Notes: generated by a model from the sequence alone, not told the origin. 64,000 bases of DNA from Sphingobacterium sp. (GCA_031286695.1 JAITTY010000009.1:186001-250000); one strand, 5' to 3'. Counted from the stretch's first letter, positions 43,918 to 53,876 are shown. A program made the numbers and translations.

Positions 43918-44401
43918 ATTTAGCACTTTATACTATTTATTTGTGAATGTAAAAAATTAACTCCCATGGTTAAAGGAGCCACTACCCCCCTAACAATGCC
44001 ACAAAAGTATGATTTATTAACAAATCGCTGACAATTTTGTGACCTTTAATATCAATTTATAATCATTCTAAACAAATGCGTTTAAACAAGGATAAAAACC
44101 GCTTTAAGCAACTAAAGTAGTTCCATCGCTACAACTTTTCATTTGGATAGCCACTCAAATATAAGACAATTCCATGACAATGTAAAATACCCAAAATACA
44201 AGCTCCACATAGAGACAAAAAACATTTTTCGCCTTTATTTCCGTAACTTTATAAAATGAATTCAGGCTTGGCTTTGATCAGGTCTATGTCTATCATGAAA
44301 GAATCAGGAAACTGATCTTTTAGTGCAAGGGAATGAATTTAACTGCTCCAACTGGGACGTTCTTCTCATACCCTCAATAAAAACTTAATAAAACGACTAT
44401 A
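43918..44401. other. Divergent intergenic region upstream of actA and msrB
   Basis: AT-rich 484-bp spacer. It holds the act operon promoter on the minus strand (44002-44034). On the plus strand no convincing msrB promoter, RNA gene or repeat was recognised. Confidence 0.45.
44002..44034 (-). promoter_or_regulatory. Promoter of the act-cta operon
   Basis: On the minus strand: TTG at 44034-44032, a 22-bp spacer, and a perfect -7 TACTTTTG at 44009-44002. It predicts a leader of about 80 nt before actA. Confidence 0.58.
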
Positions 44402-44782
44402 ATGGAAACAAACAAAAAATACAACCCGCTAAGTAAAGAAGAGGAATACATTATTATACATAAGGGAACTGAACGCCCTTTTACCGGTGAACTTTTAGAA
44501 AATAAAACCAAAGGAACTTATATCTGCCGGCGTTGTGACAGTCCTTTATATCGCTCCGAATCAAAATTTGAATCTGGCTGTGGCTGGCCAAGTTTTGATG
44601 ACGAGATTCCCGGAGCAATTACAAGGATCACCGATGCAGATGGTCGCCGCACTGAAATCCTTTGTAGTAAATGTGGCGCGCATTTAGGCCATGTATTCCT
44701 TGGAGAAGGCTTTACGACAAAAAACACGCGTCACTGCGTTAATTCTATTTCAATGAAATTTGTAGCCGATACTACGAAGTAA
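44402..44782 (+). CDS. msrB: Peptide-methionine (R)-S-oxide reductase
   Basis: Reduces methionine-R-sulfoxide in proteins. 126 aa, cytoplasmic (no signal). The structural zinc site is intact (CRRC and CSKC), with SGCGWPSF around the substrate pocket and the catalytic cysteine in RHCVNS near the C-terminus. It converges on the LacI regulator gene with an 11-bp overlap of their 3' ends. Confidence 0.95.
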   Translation: METNKKYNPLSKEEEYIIIHKGTERPFTGELLENKTKGTYICRRCDSPLYRSESKFESGCGWPSFDDEIPGAITRITDADGRRTEILCSKCGAHLGHVFLGEGFTTKNTRHCVNSISMKFVADTTK

Positions 44783-45782
44783 CTTTTACTTTAGTCGACT
44801 CACGAACTTTCAGTTCACAAGGCAACACCATTCTACGTGTTGCTTTTATTTTACCCTGAAGACGAAGTAGCAAAATATTAATAAGGTTCTCTGCAATGTC
44901 CTTGATCGGCTGCGAAACAACCGTAATAGAAGGTTCGACCAGTTTAAAAACCGTATGGTCGTCAAAAGCAATCACCGCCGGCATCGTAAAATTAAATTTT
45001 TTGGAAGCCTTCAAACCAGCAATAGCTAAATAGTTTGTTGAAAACAAAACAGCATCCAATCTATTTTCACAGATAAACTCCCGCAAAGACTCCATCGCTT
45101 CCTCATCCGAAGCATCCATCTGGATCTTTTGAATAAAACTTTGCTGCTTATTGTTATCCATGGCTTTCATATAGCCATCTGAACGTTCTTTCATTTGGGT
45201 CTGATCCGAATAGAGCGACACAAACCCGATACGTCTATAGCCTTGTTGACACAAATGATTACTGGCATCAAATGCGCCCTGAAAGTTATCCGCGCCAACA
45301 TAGTCTGTTTCGAGGCTAGGAAAATAACGGTCGAAGAGTACAACCGGAATATTGTTCTGTTGCAACTGCTTTACGGTATCTTCTAAACCGTCGGAAGGCG
45401 TAATAATAAAACCGTCTACCTGCCGATCATAAAACATCTGGATTAACTCCTTCGCTTTTTCCACATCATTGTTGGTGCTACAATAAATAATACGATAGCC
45501 CTGCTCATAGACCTTACTTTCGATCAGACGTGCTATATTCCCAAAAAAAGGATTGGAAATATCTTCGATAATCAAACCTAGAATCTTCGTCTTCCCTGTG
45601 CGGAGACTTTTTGCCAATTCGTTGGGCTTATAGCCGACCTTTTTGACATAGTCCAAAACCCGCTTAGTCAAAGCCTCACTAATACGCTTTTCTTTTGCCT
45701 TATCATTCAAAATAAAGGACACAGTAGTTACAGAAATCCCCAACGCCTTTGCGATATCACTGATCAGAATACGTTTCTTCAT
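44772..45782 (-). CDS. LacI-family transcriptional regulator
   Basis: 336-aa repressor-type regulator. N-terminal helix-turn-helix: SDIAKALGISVTTVSFILND followed by the hinge KPNELAKSLRTGKT; periplasmic-binding-protein-like sugar domain from about 60 (ILGLIIEDISNPFFGNIARL). It is divergent from a GH92 alpha-mannosidase 147 bp away, so it probably controls that gene in response to a mannose-containing ligand (inference). A run of CTA triplets lies directly before its ATG. Confidence 0.9.
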   Translation of the reverse strand: MKKRILISDIAKALGISVTTVSFILNDKAKEKRISEALTKRVLDYVKKVGYKPNELAKSLRTGKTKILGLIIEDISNPFFGNIARLIESKVYEQGYRIIYCSTNNDVEKAKELIQMFYDRQVDGFIITPSDGLEDTVKQLQQNNIPVVLFDRYFPSLETDYVGADNFQGAFDASNHLCQQGYRRIGFVSLYSDQTQMKERSDGYMKAMDNNKQQSFIQKIQMDASDEEAMESLREFICENRLDAVLFSTNYLAIAGLKASKKFNFTMPAVIAFDDHTVFKLVEPSITVVSQPIKDIAENLINILLLRLQGKIKATRRMVLPCELKVRESTKVKVTS

Positions 45783-45821
45783 GTAGTAGTAGTAGGTTTG
45801 TTAAGTTTTTTATTACGAAGA

Positions 45822-45895
45822 TTACTAAAGTAAAAAATTTAACGACAATTTACTAAAATAATAATAAAATTGCGCTAAAAGGTTTTATTTACTAA
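45822..45895. promoter_or_regulatory. Triple TTACTAA repeat between LacI and GH92 genes
   Basis: TTACTAA occurs at 45822, 45850 and 45889; the last overlaps the GH92 -7 element and the second lies upstream of its -33. They may be regulator-binding half-sites, though they are direct repeats and not the palindromes usual for LacI proteins. Confidence 0.3.
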
Positions 45896-45900
45896 TTTTA
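45870..45900 (+). promoter_or_regulatory. Promoter of the GH92 gene
   Basis: TTG at 45870-45872, a 20-bp spacer, and TAATTTTA at 45893-45900 (seven of eight to TAnnTTTG). Predicted leader about 24 nt. Confidence 0.45.
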
Positions 45901-45929
45901 AGCAGTTTTCAAATACCCGAACAAAACCT

Positions 45930-48212
45930 ATGACAGGAAATAAACTACTCAAAACAGTGTTGGGCACAATAATTTTGCCATTTTGTGCGCAAGCCCAGCA
46001 AAATCTTACACAATATGTCAACCCCTTTATTGGGTCCGCAGATCATGGCCACGTCTTTGTTGGTGCAAACGTACCATTAGGTGCAGTACAATTGGGACCC
46101 ACTCAAATTCCACAGATTTGGGACAAGTTCAACGGATGGGATTGGTGCAGTGGATACAATTATAAAAGCCAGGAAATTTTGGGTTTTACCCATACCCACC
46201 TGAGCGGAACAGGTATCGGCGACCTCAACGACCTTATGATCGTCCCGGCCAACGGAAAATTACAATTGACACCGGCAGAATTCAATAAAATGAATACAGG
46301 TTATGGTTCTTCCTTCAAAAAGGAAAATGAGGTAGCCAAACCCGGATTCTATAGCGCTTATTTAGATGACTATCAGGTACAGGCCAACTTGACGGCAACC
46401 GAACGTGTTGGCTATCATCAATATCGTTATGAAAAAACAGATAATGCACATATTTTGGTCGACTTAGGTTACCATATCAATTGGGATAAACCGACAGACA
46501 CCTACATCAAACAGGTGAACGACTCGACCTTTGTTGGTTACCGCTTTTCAACAGGATGGGCAACTGACCAAAAATTGTATTTTGCCATCAGAACTTCCCA
46601 ACCGATACAAAAAGTAAGATTTTTCGACGGTAAAGAAGAAAAATTAGGCCAAACAACCTTCAAAGGACAGGCGATTAAAGCGGCTTTATTCTTCGATGCA
46701 GTTAAAAACAAAACGATCGAACTCAAAGTCGGTATTTCTCCTGTAAGCTCGACCAATGCGCTGAACAATATCAATGCAGAAATTCCAGGCTGGAATTTTG
46801 AAAAAGTAAAGCAAGAAGCGGATCAACGTTGGAACAAAACCTTAAATAAGATTCAATTTGAAGCTGACAAAGATACGAAGACAATCTTCTATACGGCATT
46901 ATACCATACCTACTTTGCCCCTACTATCTTTAACGATGCAAATGGTGATTATTTAGGAACTGACAAACAAGTATACGAGAAACAAGATTTTGTCAATCAT
47001 ACTGTATTTTCGCTTTGGGATACTTATCGTGGCCTACACCCATTGATGACTATTTTAGAGGATCGTAAAATCAACCAGGATTTTATCAAGACGATGTTGG
47101 CGATCTATCAACAACAAGGTAAATTACCAATGTGGCACTTACAAGGCAATGAAACCAACACGATGGTTGGATTACCTGCCATTCCAGTCATTGCGGATGC
47201 CTTCTTGAAAGGAATTATTGACGAGAAAGATTATCCTTTGGTCTGGGAAGCTGTTAAGACCACAGCCATGGGCAACGATCATGGCCTGAAATATGCACGT
47301 GAACTGACTTACATTCCGATCGACAGCATGCCGAATGAATCTGTAGCATGGGCATTAGAATATGCGATTGCTGACTTTGGTGCTTATAAAATTGCCGAAA
47401 AATTAGGTAAAACAGAAGACGCTGCCTATTTCAAAAAACGCTACAAACTATACGAGCAGTATTTTGACAAAGAGGTAGGACACTTCGTCGGCAAAAAAGC
47501 CAATGGCGAGTTCCGCAGACCTTTCGACCCATTAATGGCCAAACACCGTGAGAATGATTATTGTGAAGGAAATGCATGGCAATATACCTGGTTAGTACCT
47601 CAAGATGTCAAAGGTCTGATCAATCTTTTCGGTGGTGAGGAGAAATTTTTGAAAAAGCTGGATTATTTTACGACCATGTCATCGGATCTTGGAGGTGAAG
47701 CTTCGCCGGATATTTCAGGACTCATCGGCCAATATGCACAAGGTAATGAACCCAATCACCATATCCCTTACTTATACGCTTACGCTGGACAACCTTGGAA
47801 AGGTGCAGCCTTAGTCCGTAAAGCGATGACTGAGTTTTATACAAACAGCCCTGCAGGTCTTTGTGGGAATGACGATGTCGGTCAAATGAGTGCATGGTAT
47901 GTCTTTTCAGCAATGGGCTTCTATCCACTCAATGCAATGAGTGGGGTCTACGTATTTGGCTCTCCAATGATGCAGCACGCGAATATCAACTTACCAAATG
48001 GTAAAACTTTAGCTATCGATGTTAAAAATCAAGGCAAAACAAATAAATATATCAAATCGATCAAATTAAATGGCAAGCCTTACGCTAAAACGTTCATTAC
48101 ACATGCGCAACTTTTAGAAGGTGGCCAGATGGAAATCGAGATGAGTGCTACGCCAAACAAAAACTTTGGTAAAAACAAAGCCGATTGGCCTTCAAGCATT
48201 GACAATAATTAA
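45930..48212 (+). CDS. GH92-family exo-alpha-mannosidase
   Basis: Exported glycoside hydrolase of 760 aa that removes terminal alpha-mannose from N-glycans or mannans (calcium-dependent, inverting). A short signal peptide ends near CAQAQQ. GH92 marks run along the chain: NPFIGSADHGHVFVGANVP, HTHLSGTGIGDLNDLM, SLWDTYRGLHPLMT, HLQGNETNTMVGLPAIPVI, EGNAWQYTWLVPQD, GNEPNHHIPYLYAY and GNDDVGQMSAWYVFSAMGFY, the last two holding catalytic and calcium residues. The gene is divergent from a LacI regulator. No SusC/D pair is next to it. Confidence 0.94.
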   Translation: MTGNKLLKTVLGTIILPFCAQAQQNLTQYVNPFIGSADHGHVFVGANVPLGAVQLGPTQIPQIWDKFNGWDWCSGYNYKSQEILGFTHTHLSGTGIGDLNDLMIVPANGKLQLTPAEFNKMNTGYGSSFKKENEVAKPGFYSAYLDDYQVQANLTATERVGYHQYRYEKTDNAHILVDLGYHINWDKPTDTYIKQVNDSTFVGYRFSTGWATDQKLYFAIRTSQPIQKVRFFDGKEEKLGQTTFKGQAIKAALFFDAVKNKTIELKVGISPVSSTNALNNINAEIPGWNFEKVKQEADQRWNKTLNKIQFEADKDTKTIFYTALYHTYFAPTIFNDANGDYLGTDKQVYEKQDFVNHTVFSLWDTYRGLHPLMTILEDRKINQDFIKTMLAIYQQQGKLPMWHLQGNETNTMVGLPAIPVIADAFLKGIIDEKDYPLVWEAVKTTAMGNDHGLKYARELTYIPIDSMPNESVAWALEYAIADFGAYKIAEKLGKTEDAAYFKKRYKLYEQYFDKEVGHFVGKKANGEFRRPFDPLMAKHRENDYCEGNAWQYTWLVPQDVKGLINLFGGEEKFLKKLDYFTTMSSDLGGEASPDISGLIGQYAQGNEPNHHIPYLYAYAGQPWKGAALVRKAMTEFYTNSPAGLCGNDDVGQMSAWYVFSAMGFYPLNAMSGVYVFGSPMMQHANINLPNGKTLAIDVKNQGKTNKYIKSIKLNGKPYAKTFITHAQLLEGGQMEIEMSATPNKNFGKNKADWPSSIDNN

Positions 48213-48289
48213 CTGAAAATTTGTCAGTAAAACATTAATGGATTAATATTTGTTAATACCTTAATAACATATTTAAGGAGAAACAAAAC

Positions 48290-48616
48290 ATGGCAGATTA
48301 CAAAAACATCAATATACAAGATATCCCTGACGGAGGTGATAATCCAAAAGACTTCTATGAAACTTTCAAAGAGCGATTGGAAGATTTAGAAACATTTCCA
48401 AAGGACTATACGTACAAATTCATCTTACCGAAAGATCAGGACCATTTCAATCAGATCCAGAGTGTATTTGATGACACAGGTGCCCGATTTGATTTCAAGG
48501 ACTCCAAAACAGGTAAGTATACTTCGATTACGGTAAACTTGAACGTAAAAGACGCCGATCAGGTGATCTACTTCTACAAAGAAGTAGCAAAGATAAAAGG
48601 TGTTATCATGTTATAA
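48290..48616 (+). CDS. DUF493 family protein (YbeD-like)
   Basis: 108-aa small soluble protein with ACT-like alpha/beta pattern: FYETFKERLEDLETFPKDYT, YKFILPKD, and TVNLNVKDADQVIYFYKEV. E. coli YbeD and relatives are of unknown function. A Shine-Dalgarno-like AAGGAG lies about 10 bp upstream. It follows the GH92 gene by 77 bp and ends in a strong terminator. Confidence 0.87.
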   Translation: MADYKNINIQDIPDGGDNPKDFYETFKERLEDLETFPKDYTYKFILPKDQDHFNQIQSVFDDTGARFDFKDSKTGKYTSITVNLNVKDADQVIYFYKEVAKIKGVIML

Positions 48617-48627
48617 AATAACAAATA

Positions 48628-48660
48628 CAAATAAGGCTGTCGAATTGACAGCCTTATTTG
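48628..48660 (+). terminator. Terminator of the DUF493 gene
   Basis: 14-bp stem CAAATAAGGCTGTC / GACAGCCTTATTTG with a 5-nt loop, followed by TTTAA. Confidence 0.85.
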
Positions 48661-48759
48661 TTTAATCTTCACATCACTATCACGCTCATTCCTACCTCAT
48701 TGCACTCATATCAAGGCAATAGCCAACAGGTAGGCCCCGTGCAGCTCGTATCAAGCCTC

Positions 48760-50427
48760 CTATTTGTCCAACAGCGTAAAATTATCTTTATGCGAGACAG
48801 ATTGCCCGCCCGTAACTACAGTTAATTTCATTGCTCCCGGAGATACGTTTGAAGGAACTATCACTGTGATTGTATTTGACGTAACGCTATTAGGAGCAAC
48901 TGCTATAGAGCCAAATTTCACAGCTGTATCATAGTTCGGAGCAAATCCAGACCCTTTAATTGTCAGGACTGTTCCCGGAACAGCAGATGTCGGACTAAAG
49001 GATATAAAAGAAGGACCGGTAACTTCAAAATCTCCCGGAACTGTCACCTTGCTATTCGGAAATTCAATCATAATCTTAACCTTGCCTTCACTCATCCCAT
49101 AAGGGACTGTCACCTGCAAATTTGTTGAAGATGTAGCCATTCCGTTAGTTTGTACCGAACCGAAGTATACGTTATACCAACTTCCGGTCATGAAACTTCC
49201 TGTAATATTGATTTGCTGCAATGAGCTTCCCGACTTAGGAGAAAAGTTGGTAGCCGTATGGCCCAATATTTTCAGCTTTTTCGGTGATAATACCTCATGG
49301 GGTCCTATCTTCAAATAAAGGGAGTAATCTCCTGCTTCAATATTAGTTGGAACATTATAATAAAATTGACCAGCATCGTAAAGATAAACATCCTGATAGC
49401 TACCAGATCCAAGTTTAATCCGTGGGCGGCCTTCACTATAATCATTGCTATTCGGATAATTAGTGCCTTTCACCAAAATTGTCTCTCCCGGAAACACCGA
49501 TGCCGGAGACAAGTCACTGATCACAGGCGCTGTGACTATAAAAGTCCCTAATACTTTTTTCTTACCATTGACCGTTACTGCCAAGTCTGAATTTTCTTTT
49601 ACTGTAAAAGGGACGTTAACTCCGCCATCATTATAAACTATTGCCGCTTGTTGTCCCCCTAATTCGATTAATGGCGGTGAATTATAATAATACGAATCAG
49701 GCAAGTTGTCGCCTGTAAAGCTTACTTTAGTTCCAACTGGACCAGATTTTGGCATAAAATCCTTATAATTGGCCAGTATCTGCAACGAACTATTATTAGT
49801 TGTTATTGCCCCAATACTGATCTTAACATTCACGTAATTACCGTGACGTGCAGATAAACCGGCCGGTACTTCGACCATAATTTCACTCTTAGTTACAGTC
49901 AGTACTTTTGCTTTGACATTCTCAAATACAACAGTGGTATTCGTTGATGTTGCATCAAAAAAATCACCTGTAATTTTGACGATATCACCAGACATGGCCA
50001 TATTCGGCGTTATATTTCCAACCGAAGGAACAGGAATATTAGCATTCAGCAATGCACCAAAGACAGTTCCCCTTGAATCCTTCAGATAGGTTCTTACCCA
50101 TATCGTATTGTTATAGGGATTTGCAAAAATATTGTCAACGACAATATCTTTGCTAAATTCTCCTGTCCGAACATCTTTACCGAGTGAAACTTTGATTCCG
50201 TTTGTTTCACTGATTTCCGGAGAATTGTTGTATACAAACCCATAGTCTTCAACTTTTTCACTACCGAGCTTTGAGATATTCCCTACAACTTTAAATGAAG
50301 CAGGAGAATTGGCGACAACGGAAATCGTTTGAATGGCCGGAGGTGTAAAATCTTCCTTTTTACAGGAAAAAAAGAAGCTTACTAAAACAAATAAAGCAAT
50401 CTGGAGTGTTTTAAATTTCAGTATCAT
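48760..50427 (-). CDS. Lipoprotein with five IPT/TIG repeats
   Basis: 555-aa surface or periplasmic lipoprotein. The signal ends in the lipobox FFFSC (Cys near 22). After a fibronectin-like first part (about 30-125), five IPT/TIG immunoglobulin-like domains follow, each opening with a variant of xxxxPxSGxxGTxVxIxG: NMAMSGDIVKITG, PKSGPVGTKVSFTG, PASVFPGETILVKG, PKSGSSLQQINITG and PTSAVPGTVLTIKG. In Bacteroidota such proteins often bind glycans or act as surface partners in polysaccharide loci, but no enzyme is nearby. Second gene after a beta-barrel protein (17 bp). Confidence 0.83.
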   Translation of the reverse strand: MILKFKTLQIALFVLVSFFFSCKKEDFTPPAIQTISVVANSPASFKVVGNISKLGSEKVEDYGFVYNNSPEISETNGIKVSLGKDVRTGEFSKDIVVDNIFANPYNNTIWVRTYLKDSRGTVFGALLNANIPVPSVGNITPNMAMSGDIVKITGDFFDATSTNTTVVFENVKAKVLTVTKSEIMVEVPAGLSARHGNYVNVKISIGAITTNNSSLQILANYKDFMPKSGPVGTKVSFTGDNLPDSYYYNSPPLIELGGQQAAIVYNDGGVNVPFTVKENSDLAVTVNGKKKVLGTFIVTAPVISDLSPASVFPGETILVKGTNYPNSNDYSEGRPRIKLGSGSYQDVYLYDAGQFYYNVPTNIEAGDYSLYLKIGPHEVLSPKKLKILGHTATNFSPKSGSSLQQINITGSFMTGSWYNVYFGSVQTNGMATSSTNLQVTVPYGMSEGKVKIMIEFPNSKVTVPGDFEVTGPSFISFSPTSAVPGTVLTIKGSGFAPNYDTAVKFGSIAVAPNSVTSNTITVIVPSNVSPGAMKLTVVTGGQSVSHKDNFTLLDK

Positions 50428-50444
50428 TTTTTATAAACTATATC

Positions 50445-51200
50445 TTAGAATGCATATCCAACCCTAACACCATTAATAAGGGAACTCTTGAAAGTTTTGG
50501 TCTTATTTTCAGAGATATAAGATCCGTAGCCTGGATCAGTGCCCGTAATTGTAAATTCAGGTTTCTTATATTTGGTACTTAAATAACCTAAGTTAAATTC
50601 ATACCCCACAAATAAGCCTTTAGAAACGTAAAAATCGAAACCAGCGACAGCATAAGCTCCTAATCTTGTATAGCCATTAGGAACGAGTTGCAATGAAGAA
50701 TAATAACCATTGTTTGTCTGCTGATAGATAACTTCCATCCAGGCATGCTTAATATTCATGGTATAAGCCGTAGTAGTAAGCTCCTGTTTAGTTTTTTTCG
50801 TGCCATAACTTAGGTCAAACCCAATATAAGGAGACAGTCTTCTGCTTCCATTAAAGTGTTTTTCGAGACCAAGATTAAAGTCTACACCAGTAGCCTTTCT
50901 ATTATTTGTATTAAAGTAACTATTTGTCCCATAAGGGCTACCATAACTCGCGGCAGAATCAATAACGTTGATACCGATCCCCAATCGAAGAGCCAAATCA
51001 TCTTTTAGGAAATATCTGCCTTTGATTTGATTCAATGAATTATTTAAACTCAAATTACCTTTGAATGGATTGAAATTCAACTCAGTTACAAAACTACCTT
51101 TTTTAGATTTCAGACTTTCCTGTTCCTGTCCAGTTGGAGTTTGTGCAAATACAGCACTAACAGCCCCTAGCATAAGAGCTGTTGAAAAAATTCTTTTCAT
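50445..51200 (-). CDS. Outer-membrane beta-barrel protein
   Basis: 251 aa from the ATG at the signal peptide MKRIFSTALMLGAVSAVFAQ; an upstream in-frame start adds 22 unlikely residues. The mature protein alternates strands rich in Gly, Tyr and Asn (DLALRLGIGINVIDS, YIGFDLSYGTKK, FFVGYEFNLGYLS-like GLFVGYEFNLGYLS) and ends SSLINGVRVGYAF with the C-terminal Phe typical of barrels inserted by BAM. Probably cotranscribed with the TIG lipoprotein. Specific function unknown. Confidence 0.78.
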   Translation of the reverse strand: MKRIFSTALMLGAVSAVFAQTPTGQEQESLKSKKGSFVTELNFNPFKGNLSLNNSLNQIKGRYFLKDDLALRLGIGINVIDSAASYGSPYGTNSYFNTNNRKATGVDFNLGLEKHFNGSRRLSPYIGFDLSYGTKKTKQELTTTAYTMNIKHAWMEVIYQQTNNGYYSSLQLVPNGYTRLGAYAVAGFDFYVSKGLFVGYEFNLGYLSTKYKKPEFTITGTDPGYGSYISENKTKTFKSSLINGVRVGYAF

Positions 51201-51404
51201 AAAATATATTAGACTAACGGGATAAATATAAACACTTCCACCAGAACTCAGGAAGTTTATGAACAAATTAAATCAATTAATCGCGTACAAACCTATTCAT
51301 CAGCATATTAAATTTATAATTAACAACTCGCAGCGATTGATTTTAGCATAGAAAGACGCAATATATCTCTCTAAAAAGATAGATAGTGGATTTAATTTCC
51401 ATAA

Positions 51405-51429
51405 AAAAGCCCGCTTAAAGCGGGCTTTT
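51405..51429 (-). terminator. Terminator of pnp
   Basis: 10-bp stem AAAAGCCCGC / GCGGGCTTTT with a 5-nt loop; on the minus strand it is followed by six T. Confidence 0.88.
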
Positions 51430-51453
51430 CATATCATTTAAAAAAGAATAAAC

Positions 51454-53640
51454 TTATTCTTGACCAGCGCCAGCTACAGGAGCTTCACCGGCAGGTTTAT
51501 CCTGCTTTGGTTTGTCTTCTTTTGGAGGACGAGGCAATAACGCTTTACGCGAAAGCTTCATTTTACCTTGTTTGTCTATATCCAACAATTTAACCGTTAC
51601 TTTATCACCTTCTTTGAAAATACCGTCCATTGTTTCAAGACGTTTCCAGTCGATTTCAGAGATGTGCAATAAACCATCTTTACCAGGCATGATTTCAACG
51701 AAAGCACCGAATGGCATAATTGATTTCACCTTACCTTCGTAAGTTTCACCAATCTCTGGTTTAGAAGCGATTGCTTTAATACGGCCTACTGCATCATCGA
51801 TAGCTGCTTTATTATCAGCGAATACTTGAACAACACCTTTGTTATCAACTTCTTCGATCGAAATTGTAGCACCGGTCTCACGTTGCATCTCTTGGATAAT
51901 TTTACCACCTGGTCCGATTACAGCGCCAATAAATTCTTTATCGATCAACAATTGAACGATACGAGGTGCATGTGGTTTGTAGTCTTCACGTGGAGCAGAG
52001 ATTGTTTTCTTCATTTCACCTAAGATGTGTAAACGCGCTTCTTTTGCTTGATCCAAAGCTTGCGTCAACACTTCCCATTTCAAACCATTGATTTTTAAGT
52101 CCATTTGACAAGCAACGATACCTTTTTCTGTACCAGTTACCTTGAAGTCCATATCACCTAAATGATCTTCATCACCTAAGATATCCGATAAGATCGCGTA
52201 TTTACCCGTTTTTTCATCAGAAATCAATCCCATAGCAATACCTGAAACTGGCGCTTTCAATTTCACACCCGCATCCAGAAGTGCTAATGTACCAGCACAT
52301 ACCGTAGCCATTGAAGAAGATCCATTTGATTCCAGGATATCAGAAACAACACGGATAGTATATGGATTTTCACTGTCTGCAGGAAGTACCTGTTTCAATG
52401 AACGCATAGCCAAGTTACCGTGACCAACTTCACGACGACCTGGACCTCTATTAGGTCTTACCTCACCTGTAGAGAATGCCGGGAAGTTGTAGTGAAGAAT
52501 AAATTTGTTATAACCGTTGATAAAAGCACCATCGATCATTTGCTCATCGTCTTTAGCTCCTAAAGTAACCGAAGTCAATGATTGTGTTTCACCGCGTGTG
52601 AATACAGCCGAACCGTGTGCAGCAGGCAAGTAATCCACTTCAGACCAGATCGGACGTACAGTACGTACATCACGGCCATCTAAACGCATACCTTCATCCA
52701 AAACCAGGTTACGGACAGCATCATACTGAACATCGTGGAAATATTTCTTGAATAAAAATGCCGTATCATCATCCAATTCCTCTGGCATTGTTGCTCTGTA
52801 CTCTTCCGCGATTTTTGCGAAGTTCTCAGAACGGTCATGTTTTGCAGAAGCAGATTTTGCAATAGCATAAACCTTATCGTAAGTAGCTGCAAAAATAGCA
52901 TCTCTCAATTCAAGGTTTTCAGGCTCATGGTTATACTCACGCTTAACAGTTTTACCAACTAAATTAGCCAGTTCTACTTGAGCAGCAACTTGTTTTTTGA
53001 TAGCTTCATGAGCAAAAGCAATTGCTTCTACCATTTCCGCTTCAGAAATCTCTTTCGCTTCACCTTCAACCATACCAATATCCTGTGCAGAACCAGCAAC
53101 GATAAATTCTAAAGTTGCTTTTTCAAGTTCAGATAATTTTGGATTGATCACCAATTGACCGTCAATCTTCGCAACGCGAACTTCTGAAATTGGTCCATTG
53201 AAGGGAATATCAGACACAGCAATAGCTGCAGAAGCAGCCAAACCTGCTAAAGCGTCAGGCATAATATCTTTATCGGCAGAGATCAAGCTAATTGCCACTT
53301 GTGTATCTGCGTGATAGTTTTCAGGGAACAAAGGACGTAATGCACGGTCTACCAAACGTGAGATCAAGACCTCATAATCTGACAATCTAGCCTCGCGACG
53401 TAAGAAACCTCCTGGAATACGGCCTGTTGCCGCATATTTTTCTTGATAATCTACTGAAAGAGGTAAAAAATCAACACCAGATTTAGCTTCTTTAGCTGAA
53501 ACAACCGTTGCAAGCAACATCGTATCACCTTGTTTTAATACTACAGCACCATCAGCCTGTTTTGCTAATTTTCCTGTAGACAATTCGATCTGGGTGCCAT
53601 TACCCATATCGATGGTTGTTTTAATTTCGTTGTAATTCAT
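51454..53640 (-). CDS. pnp: Polyribonucleotide nucleotidyltransferase
   Basis: Phosphorolytic 3'-5' exoribonuclease of RNA turnover; trimeric ring. 728 aa: two RNase PH domains (first from GTQIELSTGKLAKQADGAVV, second with FTRGETQSLTSVTLG and GPGRREVGHGNLAMRSL), then a KH domain with the GxxG loop VIGPGGKIIQEM near 570 and an S1 domain (YEGKVKSIMPFGAFVEIMPG). A short charged tail ends in Lys/Asp/Pro. The catalytic segment SNGSSSMATVCAGTLAL is intact. Same strand as rpsO but 610 bp away, with its own promoter. Confidence 0.96.
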   Translation of the reverse strand: MNYNEIKTTIDMGNGTQIELSTGKLAKQADGAVVLKQGDTMLLATVVSAKEAKSGVDFLPLSVDYQEKYAATGRIPGGFLRREARLSDYEVLISRLVDRALRPLFPENYHADTQVAISLISADKDIMPDALAGLAASAAIAVSDIPFNGPISEVRVAKIDGQLVINPKLSELEKATLEFIVAGSAQDIGMVEGEAKEISEAEMVEAIAFAHEAIKKQVAAQVELANLVGKTVKREYNHEPENLELRDAIFAATYDKVYAIAKSASAKHDRSENFAKIAEEYRATMPEELDDDTAFLFKKYFHDVQYDAVRNLVLDEGMRLDGRDVRTVRPIWSEVDYLPAAHGSAVFTRGETQSLTSVTLGAKDDEQMIDGAFINGYNKFILHYNFPAFSTGEVRPNRGPGRREVGHGNLAMRSLKQVLPADSENPYTIRVVSDILESNGSSSMATVCAGTLALLDAGVKLKAPVSGIAMGLISDEKTGKYAILSDILGDEDHLGDMDFKVTGTEKGIVACQMDLKINGLKWEVLTQALDQAKEARLHILGEMKKTISAPREDYKPHAPRIVQLLIDKEFIGAVIGPGGKIIQEMQRETGATISIEEVDNKGVVQVFADNKAAIDDAVGRIKAIASKPEIGETYEGKVKSIMPFGAFVEIMPGKDGLLHISEIDWKRLETMDGIFKEGDKVTVKLLDIDKQGKMKLSRKALLPRPPKEDKPKQDKPAGEAPVAGAGQE

Positions 53641-53713
53641 TTAATCTTGTTTGTGACATGCTTTTCATCTTGTTGGCAGCATGCCAATATTTTAAATACA
53701 TTAGATTTCAGCA

Positions 53714-53746
53714 CAAAGGTAAATTAAAATATTAAGATTAATGCAA
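53714..53746 (-). promoter_or_regulatory. Promoter of pnp
   Basis: On the minus strand: TTG at 53746-53744, a 22-bp spacer, and a perfect -7 TACCTTTG at 53721-53714. Leader about 65-70 nt. Confidence 0.58.
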
Positions 53747-53876
53747 TTAACGACAGGCTAAATCATCAAACCATCGGAACAACTGCTTCAAAAAAAACCT
53801 AACTCTTTCAACAACGTAGTTCGGATGCAAAAAAGTTCCGCAGTAAAACAAGTTTTATTTGATATCATTTTCATAC

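Noticed and set aside
44041..44400. Riboswitch or RNA gene upstream of msrB
   Set aside because: AT-rich sequence without a stable conserved helix set or a terminator.
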